Position numbers and translations under genes: made by a program. The notes under the pieces are model-generated. The model was given only the letters and a program-made list of their open reading frames with translations, made no database searches and was not told the origin of the DNA. This document shows, one piece after another, positions 34,550 through 44,349 of a stretch of DNA of 64,000 nt. The DNA comes from Pseudanabaena sp. Salubria-1 (GTDB taxonomy: Bacteria > Cyanobacteriota > Cyanobacteriia > Pseudanabaenales > Pseudanabaenaceae): positions 22,428 through 86,427 of the forward strand of contig JALQCR010000030.1 of the NCBI GenBank assembly GCA_023336205.1, read 5' to 3'. Within the stretch, counting starts at the first letter, position 1. Each line of letters starts with the position of its first letter.

Positions 34550-35506
34550 ATGGCTGAATTTTTTAACACCTACGGTTTTTTAATTGTATCGGCAATTTTT
34601 GGGGCAATCCTTGGAATTTCTGTTTATTTGCCATTGATGGCTGGGCAGTTGTCATTGGCAACTCCAGGATTTTATGCCCTAGGTGGATATATTGCCGCGA
34701 TCGCATCGACCAAGATGCTAACGGACACAACAGGGACTTTGCCAGTCTGGTGGGTATTGCTGGAAATGTTGGCAGCGGGTCTGATCTCAGGGCTTTTGGC
34801 TATAGTTTTAGGAATTCCTGTGTTGCGGTTACGAGGAATTTATTTGGCGATCGCTACAATTGCCTTTGTCGAAATTTTGCGAGTGGTTGCTCTCAATCTT
34901 GATATTACTGGTGGCGCAGTGGGGATTTTTGGGATTCCGCAGCCGTTTCAGTCACCCTTAGAGTATCTCTGGATTGCTCTGCCATTATTAGGGTTGAGCA
35001 TGATATTTATGTATCGTTTGGAAAAAATTAGAGTTGGGCGGGCACTAATTGCGATTCGGGAAGATGAATTAGCAGCAGACTCGATGGGAATCAATCCCAC
35101 TTACTATAAGGTTTTAGCTTTTACCCTAGCTGCTATTTTGGCGGGTGTGGTTGGAGCCGTGAATGCTCACTTTCTGAATACATGGAATGCTCGTCAAGGA
35201 ACCTTTGATGCCAGCATTATCTTTTTAGCTTTTGTATTAATTGGTGGCTCGCGCACATTTTGGGGGCCAGTAGTAGGAGGTATTGTTTTAACTGCTTTAC
35301 CTGAGGTATTGCGAGGGATTTCTAGTGTTAATGGTGTTCCTTTATGGTTAGGGCAATTCTTAAAAGATGGACGTTTAATTATTTTTGGTGTGTTGATTGT
35401 GGTTGGAACAATTTTCTATCCTAAAGGGATCATTACTCCAGAGTTCTTAGGTTGGTGCAAACTCACAACTACAAAAGTACTGACCAAAAATAAGCAAGGT
35501 GCTTAA
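34550..35506 (+). CDS. livM: Branched-chain/neutral amino-acid ABC transporter permease, LivM type
   Basis: This 318-residue integral membrane protein has about nine to ten hydrophobic segments. LRLRGIYLAIATIAFVEILRV and the cytoplasmic coupling motif GRALIAIREDELAADSMGIN are characteristic of LivM permeases. It is likely the NatC/LivM partner of livF (1194) and livG (45834), but it stands alone. The ~274-bp upstream spacer has no evident gene. Confidence 0.92.
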   Translation: MAEFFNTYGFLIVSAIFGAILGISVYLPLMAGQLSLATPGFYALGGYIAAIASTKMLTDTTGTLPVWWVLLEMLAAGLISGLLAIVLGIPVLRLRGIYLAIATIAFVEILRVVALNLDITGGAVGIFGIPQPFQSPLEYLWIALPLLGLSMIFMYRLEKIRVGRALIAIREDELAADSMGINPTYYKVLAFTLAAILAGVVGAVNAHFLNTWNARQGTFDASIIFLAFVLIGGSRTFWGPVVGGIVLTALPEVLRGISSVNGVPLWLGQFLKDGRLIIFGVLIVVGTIFYPKGIITPEFLGWCKLTTTKVLTKNKQGA

Positions 35507-35536
35507 GCATCTTGTTCTAGATAATTTGAGGTTGAT

Positions 35537-36163
35537 ATGTTGCAGAAGAAATTTTTAGGTTACTTGGTCGTACTGGCGAGCTTGAGTAGTTTCTACGCGA
35601 TCGCAAATCCTCATATTTTTGAAATGCCTTGTATTACAGACTGTGAAGCTAGGGCTGCGAATGAATTTCTTAACAAAGATAAGGCGATCGCAGATTTAAT
35701 TAATCTCAAAAAACTCGATAAAAAAGCGATCAAGCTCGTTGTCGAAAAATCTAAACATAAGCTGACTGTCTATTACCAAAAAAAGCCGATTAAATCCTAT
35801 GCGATCGTTTTGGGCGGTAATCCTAAGGATGATAAATTGCGTCAAGGCGATAAGCGCACCCCAGAGGGAATATTTCGAGTTAAAGATCTTTACTATCATT
35901 CGGAATGGTCAAAATTTATCTGGCTAGACTATCCCACTCAGGACTCATGGCGCAAATTTACTCAGGCTAAGGCTAGAGGTGAGGTAACAGCGAAAGATGG
36001 GATTGGAGACGAGATTGGAATTCATGGTGTAGAGAAGGGGAAAGATTGGCTGATCGATCGCAAAATCAACTGGACTTTAGGCTGTGTGTCTTTGAGAAAC
36101 AAGGATGTTGATGAGATATATTCTTTGTTGCAAAAGGGAACAACTATTGAGATTATCCATTGA
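35537..36163 (+). CDS. L,D-transpeptidase family protein (YkuD domain)
   Basis: The protein has 208 residues. The N-terminal hydrophobic stretch (FLGYLVVLASLSSFYAIA) looks like a signal peptide. The YkuD domain from ~66 to the end shows VEKSKHKLTVY, GDKRTPEGIFRV, H163 in IGIHGV and C183 in WTLGCVSLRN, the catalytic His/Cys arrangement. It would form 3-3 peptidoglycan crosslinks or attach proteins to the wall. It follows livM by 30 bp. Confidence 0.92.
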   Translation: MLQKKFLGYLVVLASLSSFYAIANPHIFEMPCITDCEARAANEFLNKDKAIADLINLKKLDKKAIKLVVEKSKHKLTVYYQKKPIKSYAIVLGGNPKDDKLRQGDKRTPEGIFRVKDLYYHSEWSKFIWLDYPTQDSWRKFTQAKARGEVTAKDGIGDEIGIHGVEKGKDWLIDRKINWTLGCVSLRNKDVDEIYSLLQKGTTIEIIH

Positions 36164-36168
36164 GACTA

Positions 36169-36190
36169 ACTCAGATCTTGCACCATTCTT
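36169..36190. repeat. Solitary IS end (relic of the 40489 element type)
   Basis: CTCAGATCTTGCACCATTC matches the terminus CTGAGATCTTGCACCATTC of the element at 40489-41746 with one mismatch, but no transposase or partner end is nearby. It lies just after the L,D-transpeptidase stop. It could be a leftover end or one end of a miniature derivative. Confidence 0.55.
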
Positions 36191-36383
36191 GAGTGACTTG
36201 ATGGGGGACAGAAATGGGTGGCTAGGCACAAGCGCCCAATTGGAATTGCAGTAAAGTTGGTACATCGAGTCAAAAATCGCAGAGTAGAAATAGTTGCTTT
36301 CCAGCTTTTCCTTTTGCCTTTGCAATACGATCGCCTACCTAAAAACCTTGTAAAATGTAATTAGTTCGTTTTTACCTGAAACT

Positions 36384-36680
36384 ATGAGTATTACCGCAAC
36401 AATTTATCCTTATATTGCCGCTAGTTCTGAGATTGCGGGTGGTGCGCCAATTATTGAAGGTACGAGGGTAACGGTGCGGCGGATTGCTGGATATTATCAG
36501 ATGGGGATGAATGTGGATGAAATTTTAAGTGTGCTTTCTCATTTGCGACCTTCTCAGGTACATTCGGCGCTTGCCTATTATTTCGATCATCAGGAGGAAG
36601 TTGAGAAGGATTTGGAAGAGTCTTCTAATATTGAGTATTGGAAGAGTCAAGCGTTAGTTCATCCTAAAGCAGGGCGTTAA
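36384..36680 (+). CDS. DUF433 antitoxin-like protein
   Basis: This 98-residue DUF433 protein has the winged helix-turn-helix pattern GAPIIEGTRVTVRRIAGYYQMGMNVDEILSVL followed by LRPSQVHSALAYYFDH. It ends two bases before the PIN-like gene, a standard VapBC-like arrangement in cyanobacteria in which DUF433 would be the DNA-binding antitoxin. Confidence 0.88.
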   Translation: MSITATIYPYIAASSEIAGGAPIIEGTRVTVRRIAGYYQMGMNVDEILSVLSHLRPSQVHSALAYYFDHQEEVEKDLEESSNIEYWKSQALVHPKAGR

Positions 36681-36682
36681 AG

Positions 36683-37024
36683 ATGGCTAAGGTGAAGTTG
36701 TTGCTAGATGAAGATGTCCAACTTGACTTGGCTTCGGCTTTACGCAAGAGGGGGTATGAAGCTACTCATGTGCAGGAGTTGGGTAGGAAAGGAAGAAGCG
36801 ATCGCGAACAGATTGAGTATGCGATTGAGCAGGGTAGTTGTATGTTTACTTTCAATGTGAAGGATTTTGTGTTGCTGCACAATGATTATGTGGTTTCTGA
36901 AAAGGAACATTTTGGAATTATTGTGTCGCCGCAGTTGCCGATTGGTGAAGCTTTACGAAGGTTGTTAGCTTTGCTGCAAAGAAGTTCCCATGAATCGATA
37001 AAAAATGTGTTGGAATTTCTATGA
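36683..37024 (+). CDS. DUF5615 PIN-like toxin protein
   Basis: This 113-residue PIN-like protein has an N-terminal acidic cluster LLLDEDV, middle SDREQIEYAIEQG and FTFNVKDF, the carboxylates expected of a PIN-type RNase. It pairs with the DUF433 gene immediately upstream. Toxicity and target are inferred. Confidence 0.88.
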   Translation: MAKVKLLLDEDVQLDLASALRKRGYEATHVQELGRKGRSDREQIEYAIEQGSCMFTFNVKDFVLLHNDYVVSEKEHFGIIVSPQLPIGEALRRLLALLQRSSHESIKNVLEFL

Positions 37025-37097
37025 ATAATATTCTGATTCAATTGCAATCCAAGAATCCCATTTTTTCCTTTTTCCTTTCTACTTTTTCCTTGAATTT

Positions 37098-38070
37098 ATG
37101 ACAGATGCAGAATTATTGGCAATAATCGCACAAGCAGAACGTGAGGGCTGGACAGAACTCGATCTGTCGGGGAACGATCTGGAAGGATTGCCCAGCGAAA
37201 TTGGACGGTTGCAAAGTCTGGAAAAGTTGGTTTTAGGTAAGTATGACTATAAGGAAAGAAAGAGTAAAGTAAATCGTTTAACTGCTATTCCCCAAGAGAT
37301 TTTTCAATTAACTAATCTCAAAGAACTTCATATTCCATACAACCAAATCACGGCGATACCAGATGCGATCTCCAACTTAGCAAATCTGACTAAGCTTGAC
37401 CTCTCTAACAACCAAATCAAGACGATACCAGACTCGATCGCTAACTTAGCAAATCTGACAGAGCTTTACCTAGGTGTTAATCAAATCACATTGATACCAG
37501 ATGCGATCAGCAACTTAGCAAATCTGACTACGCTTTACTTCCATAGCAACCAAATTACGCAGATACCAGACTCGATCTCCAACTTAGCAAATCTGACTAG
37601 GCTTGACCTCTCTAGCAACCAAATTACTCAGATACCAGATGTGATCGTGAGCTTAACGAATCTGACTAGGCTTTTTCTCCATAACAACCAAATTACGCAG
37701 ATACCAGACTCAATCTTCAACTTAGCCAAACTGACTACGCTTTTCCTCTGGGGCAACCAAATCACGGTGATCCCTAGCTCGCTCTCGAACTTAGTAAATC
37801 TGACAATGCTTGACCTTGCTAGAAACCAAATTACAATGATACCAGAGGAGATCTCGACCTTAACAAATCTGACAACGCTTTACCTCTGGGGAAACCATAT
37901 CAAGGCGATACCAGACTCGATCTCCAACTTAGCAAATTTGACGGAGCTTTACCTCTCTAGTAACCAAATCAAGGCGATACCAGACTCGATCTCCAACTTA
38001 GCAAATTTGACTACGCTTTACCTCTGGGGAAACCAAATCACTAAGATACCAGATGCAATTAAAAGCTTAG
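37098..38070 (+). pseudogene. Roco protein (LRR-Roc-COR), fragment 1: leucine-rich repeats
   Basis: The frame starts MTDAELLAIIAQAEREGWTE and encodes about twelve 23-residue leucine-rich repeats (NQITxIPDSISNLANLTxLYL). The DNA units are 69 bp and very alike, which favours unequal recombination. It is cut by IS30 copy 2 after IKSLA. Removing the IS and one TAG duplication continues the repeats as IKSLVNLTNLYLSHNQIKAIP. The apparent stop at 38087 is IS sequence. Confidence 0.9.
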
Positions 38071-39157
38071 CGCCAATTCAAGGATGAAATGCAACGGGTT
38101 CTGATGAAGCAAAGAATACTTCGTAAGGAGTACGATAGTCAAGTGATTTTCTGGGTCTGTGATTGATCAAATTCACTGCCTTCTGAAAGTCCTCTTCTTT
38201 CACGATTTTAAAGTTTGTACTTTTGGGATAGAACTCTCTAATTAATCCATTGGTGTGTTCATTCAATCCACGTTCCCATGAATGATATGGATTCGCAAAG
38301 AAGGTCTCTAGTTTCAATCTTTCAGATAGCTTCTCATGCCCACAGAATTCTCTTCCATTATCAAAGGTCATTGTCTTTCGAGATGTTGATTCTATAGGCT
38401 CAAATAGATTGAATGTCACTCTGTTTATCTCATCCATCGTCTTGTTCTTAGCTAGTCCAGCAAGTAAATACTTCGATGCTTTATCAACATGCGTAACTAC
38501 GATACCTGTGTGGTTGCACCCGATTACCGTATCACTTTCCCAATGTCCAATCTCTGTTTTTAAATCTGCAATCTTCGGTCGATTCTCTATCCCTACCCTA
38601 TTGGGAATGCCACCTCGCTTCTGATGGCGACCTTTGCGCCTTCGTTGCTTTTGCTTCTGCCTCAGATATTGTTGATATATTCCCATCTCTTGATGGTTTG
38701 CATAGATCATCAGATAAATCGTCTCATAGCTGATTTTACCTAGCCCCTCCCTTTCCATTCTCCCTGCTAGTTGCTCTGGGCTGTGGTGTTGCTCTAACCG
38801 TTGTTTGACTTCGGCGATCGTCTCAGCACTGATGCTCTGAAATCTTACCTTTGCTTGTTTCCGTCTTGCTTTCATCAGGGCAACCGCAGTATCTGGCAAA
38901 TAGCCAATCTGTCGCTCGTCTGTATTGCGCGATAACTCTCTTGAAATCGTACTTTTGTTTCGCTTCAAGCGACGACCTATCTCTGATACAGATAATTGCT
39001 CAATTACTCTTAGTTTATACAGTTCACTTCTTTCTGTGGTGGTAAGATGGACAAAGCTCATGAGGGTATCCTAATTATTGTGATTAATATCAGAATATCC
39101 TTATGAGTCCCTTTACGCAAAGATCTCTAGGTGTTGCATTTCATCCTTGAATTGGCG
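38071..39157 (-). mobile_element. IS30-family insertion sequence, copy 2
   Basis: The 1087-bp element has the same ends as copy 1, inverted in orientation. TAG is duplicated at 38068-38070 and 39158-39160. It interrupts the Roco leucine-rich repeats. Confidence 0.93.
38078..39061 (-). CDS. IS30 family transposase, copy 2
   Basis: This 327-residue protein is identical to copies 1 and 3, with the same DDE residues (D177, D234, E268). It is oriented against the Roco gene. Confidence 0.95.
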   Translation of the reverse strand: MSFVHLTTTERSELYKLRVIEQLSVSEIGRRLKRNKSTISRELSRNTDERQIGYLPDTAVALMKARRKQAKVRFQSISAETIAEVKQRLEQHHSPEQLAGRMEREGLGKISYETIYLMIYANHQEMGIYQQYLRQKQKQRRRKGRHQKRGGIPNRVGIENRPKIADLKTEIGHWESDTVIGCNHTGIVVTHVDKASKYLLAGLAKNKTMDEINRVTFNLFEPIESTSRKTMTFDNGREFCGHEKLSERLKLETFFANPYHSWERGLNEHTNGLIREFYPKSTNFKIVKEEDFQKAVNLINHRPRKSLDYRTPYEVFFASSEPVAFHP

Positions 39158-40491
39158 TAGTAAATCTGACAAATCTTTACCTCTCTCATAACCAAATCAA
39201 GGCGATACCAGACTCGATTAAAAGCTTAGCAAATCTGACAAATCTTTACCTCGGTGGTAACTAAATCACGGTAATTCCAGACACGATCAGCAACTTAGAC
39301 AATCTCACTCAGCTTGACCTCAGTTCCAACCAAATTACGCAGATTCCTGATGCGATCACCAACTTAGCCAAGTTGAAATATTTAGATTTACGCGGCAATC
39401 CAATTAGTATTCCTCGTGATCTTCTAGCTCCAAAATCAGGAGAATATTTTCCTTCTGCACGTCCAATTCTTGACTATTATTTCCGCATCCAAGATCCCAA
39501 GAAATCCACCCAAATCTATGAAGCAAAAATCTTAATTGTTGGTGAAGGGAGTTCGGGCAAAACTAGCCTCGCCAATAAACTGATTAATGCCAATTACCAA
39601 CTTAAACCTGAAGTTGAAGACACATCCACACAGGGCATCGACATTTTGCAATGGGAATTTACAGGACGCAATCAGCAAACCTACAAGGTAAATATTTGGG
39701 ACTTTGGCGGACAGGAAATCTATCACCAAACCCATCAATTTTTCCTCACCGAGCGCTCCCTCTATCTGTTAGTTGCCGATAGCCGCAAAGAAGACACCGA
39801 TCATTACTTTTGGTTACAATTAATCCGCTTACATGGCAAAGATAGCCCCGTGCTATTGATGCAAAACGAAAAACAAAACCGTACCTGCAACCTCAATCTC
39901 CGAGAACTCCGCGCCGAATTCGAGCATCTCAAAACACCCCAAAGCATCAACCTCGCCGACAATCGCGGACTAGCCGAAATCAAACAAACCATTCAGCATA
40001 GCCTCGAAGATCTACTACCAAATGGCATTCCTTTCCCCAACTCATGGCTGAATGTTCGCTATGCCCTCGAAAATGATGGGCGCAACTATATCTCTTACGG
40101 TGAATACGAATCGATTTGTCGATTACACAAAATTAGCGATCCTCAAGAGATGCTAGATATCAGCGACTTTCTGCATAGACTCGGCATCTGTCTCCATTTC
40201 CAAAAAGATGCAATCCTCCGCCATCGCCTCATTCTCAAACCCAACTGGGGAACTGCTGCCGTTTACAAAATCCTAGATAATGAGAAGGTCAAAAAAGAAC
40301 TCGGACAGTTTTGTGATGCCGATTTAGACGACATTTGGAGAGATCCTCAATATGCGAATATGCGCTACGAACTTCTGCAATTGATGAAGGAGTTTAAAGT
40401 CTGTTACGAAATCCCCCACCATAAAGGTAACTACATCGCCCCTCACCTCCTCCAAAAAGATCCCCCCAACTACGATTGGGACAATAACTGA
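39158..40491 (+). pseudogene. Roco protein, fragment 2: last LRRs, Roc GTPase and first part of COR
   Basis: It resumes the leucine-rich repeats, then meets an in-frame TAA at 39262-39264, where every other repeat has CAA in the NQIT motif: a nonsense mutation. An ATG at 39373 could restart translation. The Roc domain has a P-loop VGEGSSGKTSLANKL and switch WDFGGQEIYHQTHQFFL, then the COR domain begins (WLNVRYALEND). The frame ends three bases into the IS4/IS701-like element at NYDWDNN. Confidence 0.9.
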
Positions 40492-41746
40492 GATCTTGCA
40501 CCATTCAAGAAAAGGGGTTGCAGAAAGAGCAGAAATGTGAAAAAAAGGGCGTAGTAGTAAATTAAATAACGAGCATGGAAAGCATCGTTAAGCACGCCCA
40601 AGGGCTAGTGTATAGTCTTCTGTGTTTGATGCCAAGTGTGTATCAAACAGCAAGTCTCAATGCAATACTAGGACTATTTCTCGAAGCACAAAGGCATCCT
40701 TATCCAGAACATACACAGATAAAATCAGCGAGTGCACTCAGCCGATTTCTCAATCACTATAACTGGTCAACGAGAGCAGTAATTCGGTCAACACGGCAGG
40801 CTATTTTGGGACAAATCGCCAAGCATCGCCCATCGAAACAAGTGCCATTAAAGATACTGATAGACTTGACTACCCTAGAAAAAAGCGGCAAGTTTTTACA
40901 TTTGAGCAATCCCACCCAAAACGAACCAGACCCATGGGTGAGAATACTAAACGGAAAGCGAGGACTACATCTGGTTGTACTGTATCTGGTCTATGGAGAG
41001 TGGCGCGTACCATGGAGTTTTAGAGTATGGCGCGGCAAAGGATACCCCAGTCCCTCTGACTTAGCTTGTAAGTTATTGGGGACAGTACCCAAGCAACTAA
41101 CCCAAGGCAAGACTGTGATTGTCCTTGCTGATACTGAGTTTAGTACGGTGAAGTTTTTCAATACTGTCCGCGCCAAGACTTGGCGCATCGTTGTCGGTGT
41201 ACGCAACAATCGTAAACTTCAAGATGGCCGTACAGTCAAACAACTTTATCGTCATGGCAAACGTGGACAACAAATTTTGCTAGAAGGGCTAACTCAGCCT
41301 TTGACGATCTCTTGGTTTTGGCTCAAAAGAGCTGATAGTAAACGGGAGTTACGCTTTGTTGTCTCTTCTCATCCTTATTCTGGTGCTTATCTGGTGATGT
41401 TAGGTCGTAAGCGTTGGGCGATTGAGGGATTCTTCAAAACCATCAAACATCGCTTTGGTTTGCATTGTTTTGGGCAATCTACAAAACTTGGTGTTTATCG
41501 TTGGCTTATCCTCTCTCTGCTTGCTTATCTTTTGGCCCATTGGATTGATCAATGGTCGAGTCCTCCTGTCTTGGACTGGAAAGCTACCTGTGATTTGACA
41601 CTTTCCGTTTTATTTCCTTCTGTCCTTTGGTTGAAACTTCTTAGGTATCTCCAAATTAGTGCCGATATTGCTGCTCGTCATGGGTTTGAAATTATTCTCA
41701 AACCCATTCCTACTTAACTCTTTCAGGAATGGTGCAAGATCTCAGT
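40489..41746 (+). mobile_element. IS4/IS701-like insertion sequence
   Basis: The ends CTGAGATCTTGCACCATTC (from 40488) and the complement ending at 41745 are perfect over 19 bp. TAAC appears on both sides (40485-40488 and 41747-41750), giving a probable 4-bp duplication; exact boundaries are uncertain by one or two bases. Removal rejoins the Roco COR frame as YDWDNNQNLILRYRYK. Confidence 0.88.
40575..41717 (+). CDS. IS4/IS701-like DDE transposase
   Basis: The protein has 380 residues. Acidic segments are KILIDLTTLEKSG (first D), TVIVLADTEFSTVKFF (second D) and KRWAIEGFFKTIKHRFGL (E). The N-terminal region (SALSRFLNHYNWSTRAVIRSTRQAIL) and C-terminal helix are complete. It differs from both the IS4-type element at 7718 and the transposase at 28642. 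Confidence 0.88.
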   Translation: MESIVKHAQGLVYSLLCLMPSVYQTASLNAILGLFLEAQRHPYPEHTQIKSASALSRFLNHYNWSTRAVIRSTRQAILGQIAKHRPSKQVPLKILIDLTTLEKSGKFLHLSNPTQNEPDPWVRILNGKRGLHLVVLYLVYGEWRVPWSFRVWRGKGYPSPSDLACKLLGTVPKQLTQGKTVIVLADTEFSTVKFFNTVRAKTWRIVVGVRNNRKLQDGRTVKQLYRHGKRGQQILLEGLTQPLTISWFWLKRADSKRELRFVVSSHPYSGAYLVMLGRKRWAIEGFFKTIKHRFGLHCFGQSTKLGVYRWLILSLLAYLLAHWIDQWSSPPVLDWKATCDLTLSVLFPSVLWLKLLRYLQISADIAARHGFEIILKPIPT

Positions 41747-41750
41747 TAAC

Positions 41751-42749
41751 CAAAATCTAATCCTACGCTACCGTTACAAAATCTTTATGCCCAAGGGGAT
41801 TTTGAGCCGCTTTATTGTGGAAATGCACCAAAACATTGAAAACGTTTCCGAACCCAATCTCGCTTTAGTATGGAAATATGGCGTAGTCCTCAATCGCGGT
41901 AACACCCGTGCTGAAATCACCGAACGTACCCACGATCGCGAGATTCGGATTCGGCTAAGTGGTTCAGGGCAAAGAGACTTTCTCACCATCATCAACAATG
42001 AATTTGAAAAAATCCACGATCGCTTTGAAAATCGCCTAGAATACGACACCCTCATCCCCTGTAATTGTCCAATTTGTAAAACTGCCAATGAGCCATACAG
42101 CTATCCACTAGATGAGCTAAACCGATTTGTTGACAACAACCAATCAAACATTCAATGCTACAAAAGTTTTGAACTTGTCAACGTCCGTCGCCTACTTGAT
42201 GACTCCATTGACCCAGATCGCGATCGGAAGCTTCACGGCATAGGCGATCAGCAATCTCCAGATAAATACGGGAGAGAATATGAAGATCTAATTAATCTTG
42301 CTACACTAGCTGTCAGCAGACCAATCATCAATAAAGCAGAGGCAAATGCTATGCCACAAGAATCTAAATATACAACTAACCTTCAAGGCGCAAACATTGC
42401 TAACTTTGCCAACGAAGTCAAAGACAGCGCCCGTCAACAAGCTTCCCATATCACGCAAACAAGCGGCGCAAGCGTAGCCGAACTATTACAACTAATCAAC
42501 AATCTCCGTCAAACCGCCGACCAATTTCCATCAGATGTGCGAGAAGACATCACCATTGATATTGATGACGTAGAAACCGAAATTCAAAAGCCAGAAAAAG
42601 AACGCAGTTTACCAAAACTCAAAAAACGTCTACTAGCTTTATTAACTGCCGCTACAGTCATCGCCACCCCGATCTCAGGCATAACCGACTTCACCAACAA
42701 CGTCCTCGAAATCGGTAGCAAACTAGGAATAGAACTCATCAAAAAGTAA
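41751..42749 (+). pseudogene. Roco protein, fragment 3: end of COR and C-terminal region
   Basis: The frame continues the COR domain (QNLILRYRYKIFMPKGILSRFIVEMHQ), then a domain with CNCPIC and finally a helical, membrane-prone end (LPKLKKRLLALLTAATVIATPISGITDF). An ATG at 41787 lies within COR and is not a genuine start. Joined with fragments 1 and 2 it would form a single Roco protein of roughly 1100 residues. Confidence 0.88.
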
Positions 42750-42762
42750 AAAGTAGTCCTAT

Positions 42763-43197
42763 ATGCCTGAAACCAACCAAAATCTGATTAGTGAAAACCT
42801 TTCCATCGCTGTAACCCTTGCAAATAAAGGTTATTATCTTTGTCAGTTATCAAACCCATTGCAAGATCCATCCCAAAACACCATTCATTGCTACGGTCAA
42901 ACCCAAGAACATGCGATCGCGATCGCCCTTGAACAGTTAGCTGATCGGTATCGCCAAATTGCGGAAGACAAGCAAAATGTAGATATGCTGACAGTGGAGC
43001 GATCGCCTGACGGAGAAGCAATTAGCAAGCTTTACCATGTAATACTTCATTTTGAATGCACTATTGACGCAGAATCGAAATTTGAGGCAATGCACGACAC
43101 AATTATGGGCAATACCGTAGTAGAAAATGGCAAAATCACTGTCATAGGAGTTTCCGAAGATTTGCCATTTGCAGATATTTTAGAACTTGGTGCGTAG
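42763..43197 (+). CDS. Uncharacterised protein after the Roco gene
   Basis: This 144-residue soluble protein starts 13 bp after the Roco stop on the same strand, so it was probably co-transcribed. It has an alternating beta/alpha look (AVTLANKGYYLCQLSNPL, EHAIAIALEQLADRYRQIAED). No family is recognised. It may share the now-disabled Roco promoter. Confidence 0.65.
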   Translation: MPETNQNLISENLSIAVTLANKGYYLCQLSNPLQDPSQNTIHCYGQTQEHAIAIALEQLADRYRQIAEDKQNVDMLTVERSPDGEAISKLYHVILHFECTIDAESKFEAMHDTIMGNTVVENGKITVIGVSEDLPFADILELGA

Positions 43198-43250
43198 TTA
43201 AAACCACTACAGACTCATGGGCAAAGCATTCCCGCAAAAATCTATAGCTT

Positions 43251-44267
43251 TTAAGAATGTTGCTCCGTCTCACCATGCTGCTTGAATAGCGCAAGTAGTT
43301 TACGCCGCATCACAATTCCTGGCTGGTCAGATGGCATATGCTGCTCGACCGCCACATCCAGAGGAGCGTCGTAGTTAGTCGTTTCCAAAACTACTCGATC
43401 TTCCAAAACGACTTGGCGATCGAACGCAATCACATCTTCGGCACTAGCATCAGCTTCTGTGTCATTACGTACACAAAACTGCACAATCTGAGAAATGCGA
43501 TCGCTTACAGGAGTTGCCGCCGTAAAAATCGAATGCATTAATCCATTGGGATAAGTAATTTTTAATGTGCGGCTAAACGGCATATGCCAAGTCGATTCTA
43601 CAAATCGAGTTGTAAAAGCTTCGGTCATGCCGAGATTCTTTTGTTGTGCAGGCGGATTAATCACTGGAACTTCTGACTTAATCACCAGACCAAATTCGAG
43701 AGTTGTAATTTCGGAAGATGCTGGCTTTGGCTGCTCAATACTGCCAAATGATGCGGCATGAACAAAGCTAAAATGAGCATTATCAAAGGAATTTTCCATT
43801 ACCCGCAAGCCGCTACATTGCCACTGATCATAGCATTGAGGAATTAATCGATTGGCAGGATCTTCAGCTTCAGGAATATAGGGAATCGGCAGCAATGCTT
43901 CCTTGTCTAGACATACCCAAACATATCCATAGCGTTCAGCACAGTTGAACGAGTCAACTTTATAACTGGCAGGAATTTTTTGATCTGGGCTAAATTGAGG
44001 AACCTTTACACAGACCCCTTGCCCATCGTATTGCCAACCGTGATAAGCACAGCGAACGCACCCATCAATGACAACTCCTTTAGAAAGTTGCGTTGTTCGA
44101 TGACAACAGCGATCGCTCACTGCTACTGGGCTCCCCTCAATATCTAACCAAAGTGCTAGTTTTTGTCCTAGCAACTCAAACGGCTGTGGCATTTTGGCGG
44201 TTAGATGTGCGATCGGCATAACGGGATACCAGAACCGTTTGAGTACTGGTTGTTTGGTAACTAACAT
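43251..44267 (-). CDS. Rieske-type aromatic ring-hydroxylating oxygenase alpha subunit, paralogue 2
   Basis: The protein has 338 residues. The Rieske cluster is C54-x-H56 in DRCCHR with C73 and H76 in VRCAYHGW. The mononuclear iron site is FDNAHFSFVH (H165, H170 plus a later carboxylate). The sequence resembles pheophorbide-a-oxygenase/LLS1-related cyanobacterial oxygenases, but the substrate is unknown. It is a close tandem paralogue of the gene at 44339 and starts with the same MLVTKQPVLKRFWYPVMPIA. Confidence 0.9.
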   Translation of the reverse strand: MLVTKQPVLKRFWYPVMPIAHLTAKMPQPFELLGQKLALWLDIEGSPVAVSDRCCHRTTQLSKGVVIDGCVRCAYHGWQYDGQGVCVKVPQFSPDQKIPASYKVDSFNCAERYGYVWVCLDKEALLPIPYIPEAEDPANRLIPQCYDQWQCSGLRVMENSFDNAHFSFVHAASFGSIEQPKPASSEITTLEFGLVIKSEVPVINPPAQQKNLGMTEAFTTRFVESTWHMPFSRTLKITYPNGLMHSIFTAATPVSDRISQIVQFCVRNDTEADASAEDVIAFDRQVVLEDRVVLETTNYDAPLDVAVEQHMPSDQPGIVMRRKLLALFKQHGETEQHS

Positions 44268-44302
44268 TGAGATATTCCTTCATGCTGCATAAGTGTAGAT
44301 CC

Positions 44303-44349
44303 CAAACCCATAAGGTTTAGCCCTTTCGGGGCTAAACCTTATGGGTTTG
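44303..44349. repeat. Perfect hairpin between the two Rieske genes
   Basis: CAAACCCATAAGGTTTAGCC pairs with its complement around CTTTCG. It contains the stop codon of the upstream paralogue, so it may limit readthrough between the two tandem genes. Confidence 0.65.

Noticed and set aside
37200..38070. CRISPR-like periodicity in the LRR region
   Set aside because: The 69-bp period encodes leucine-rich repeats in one open frame; there are no unique spacers.
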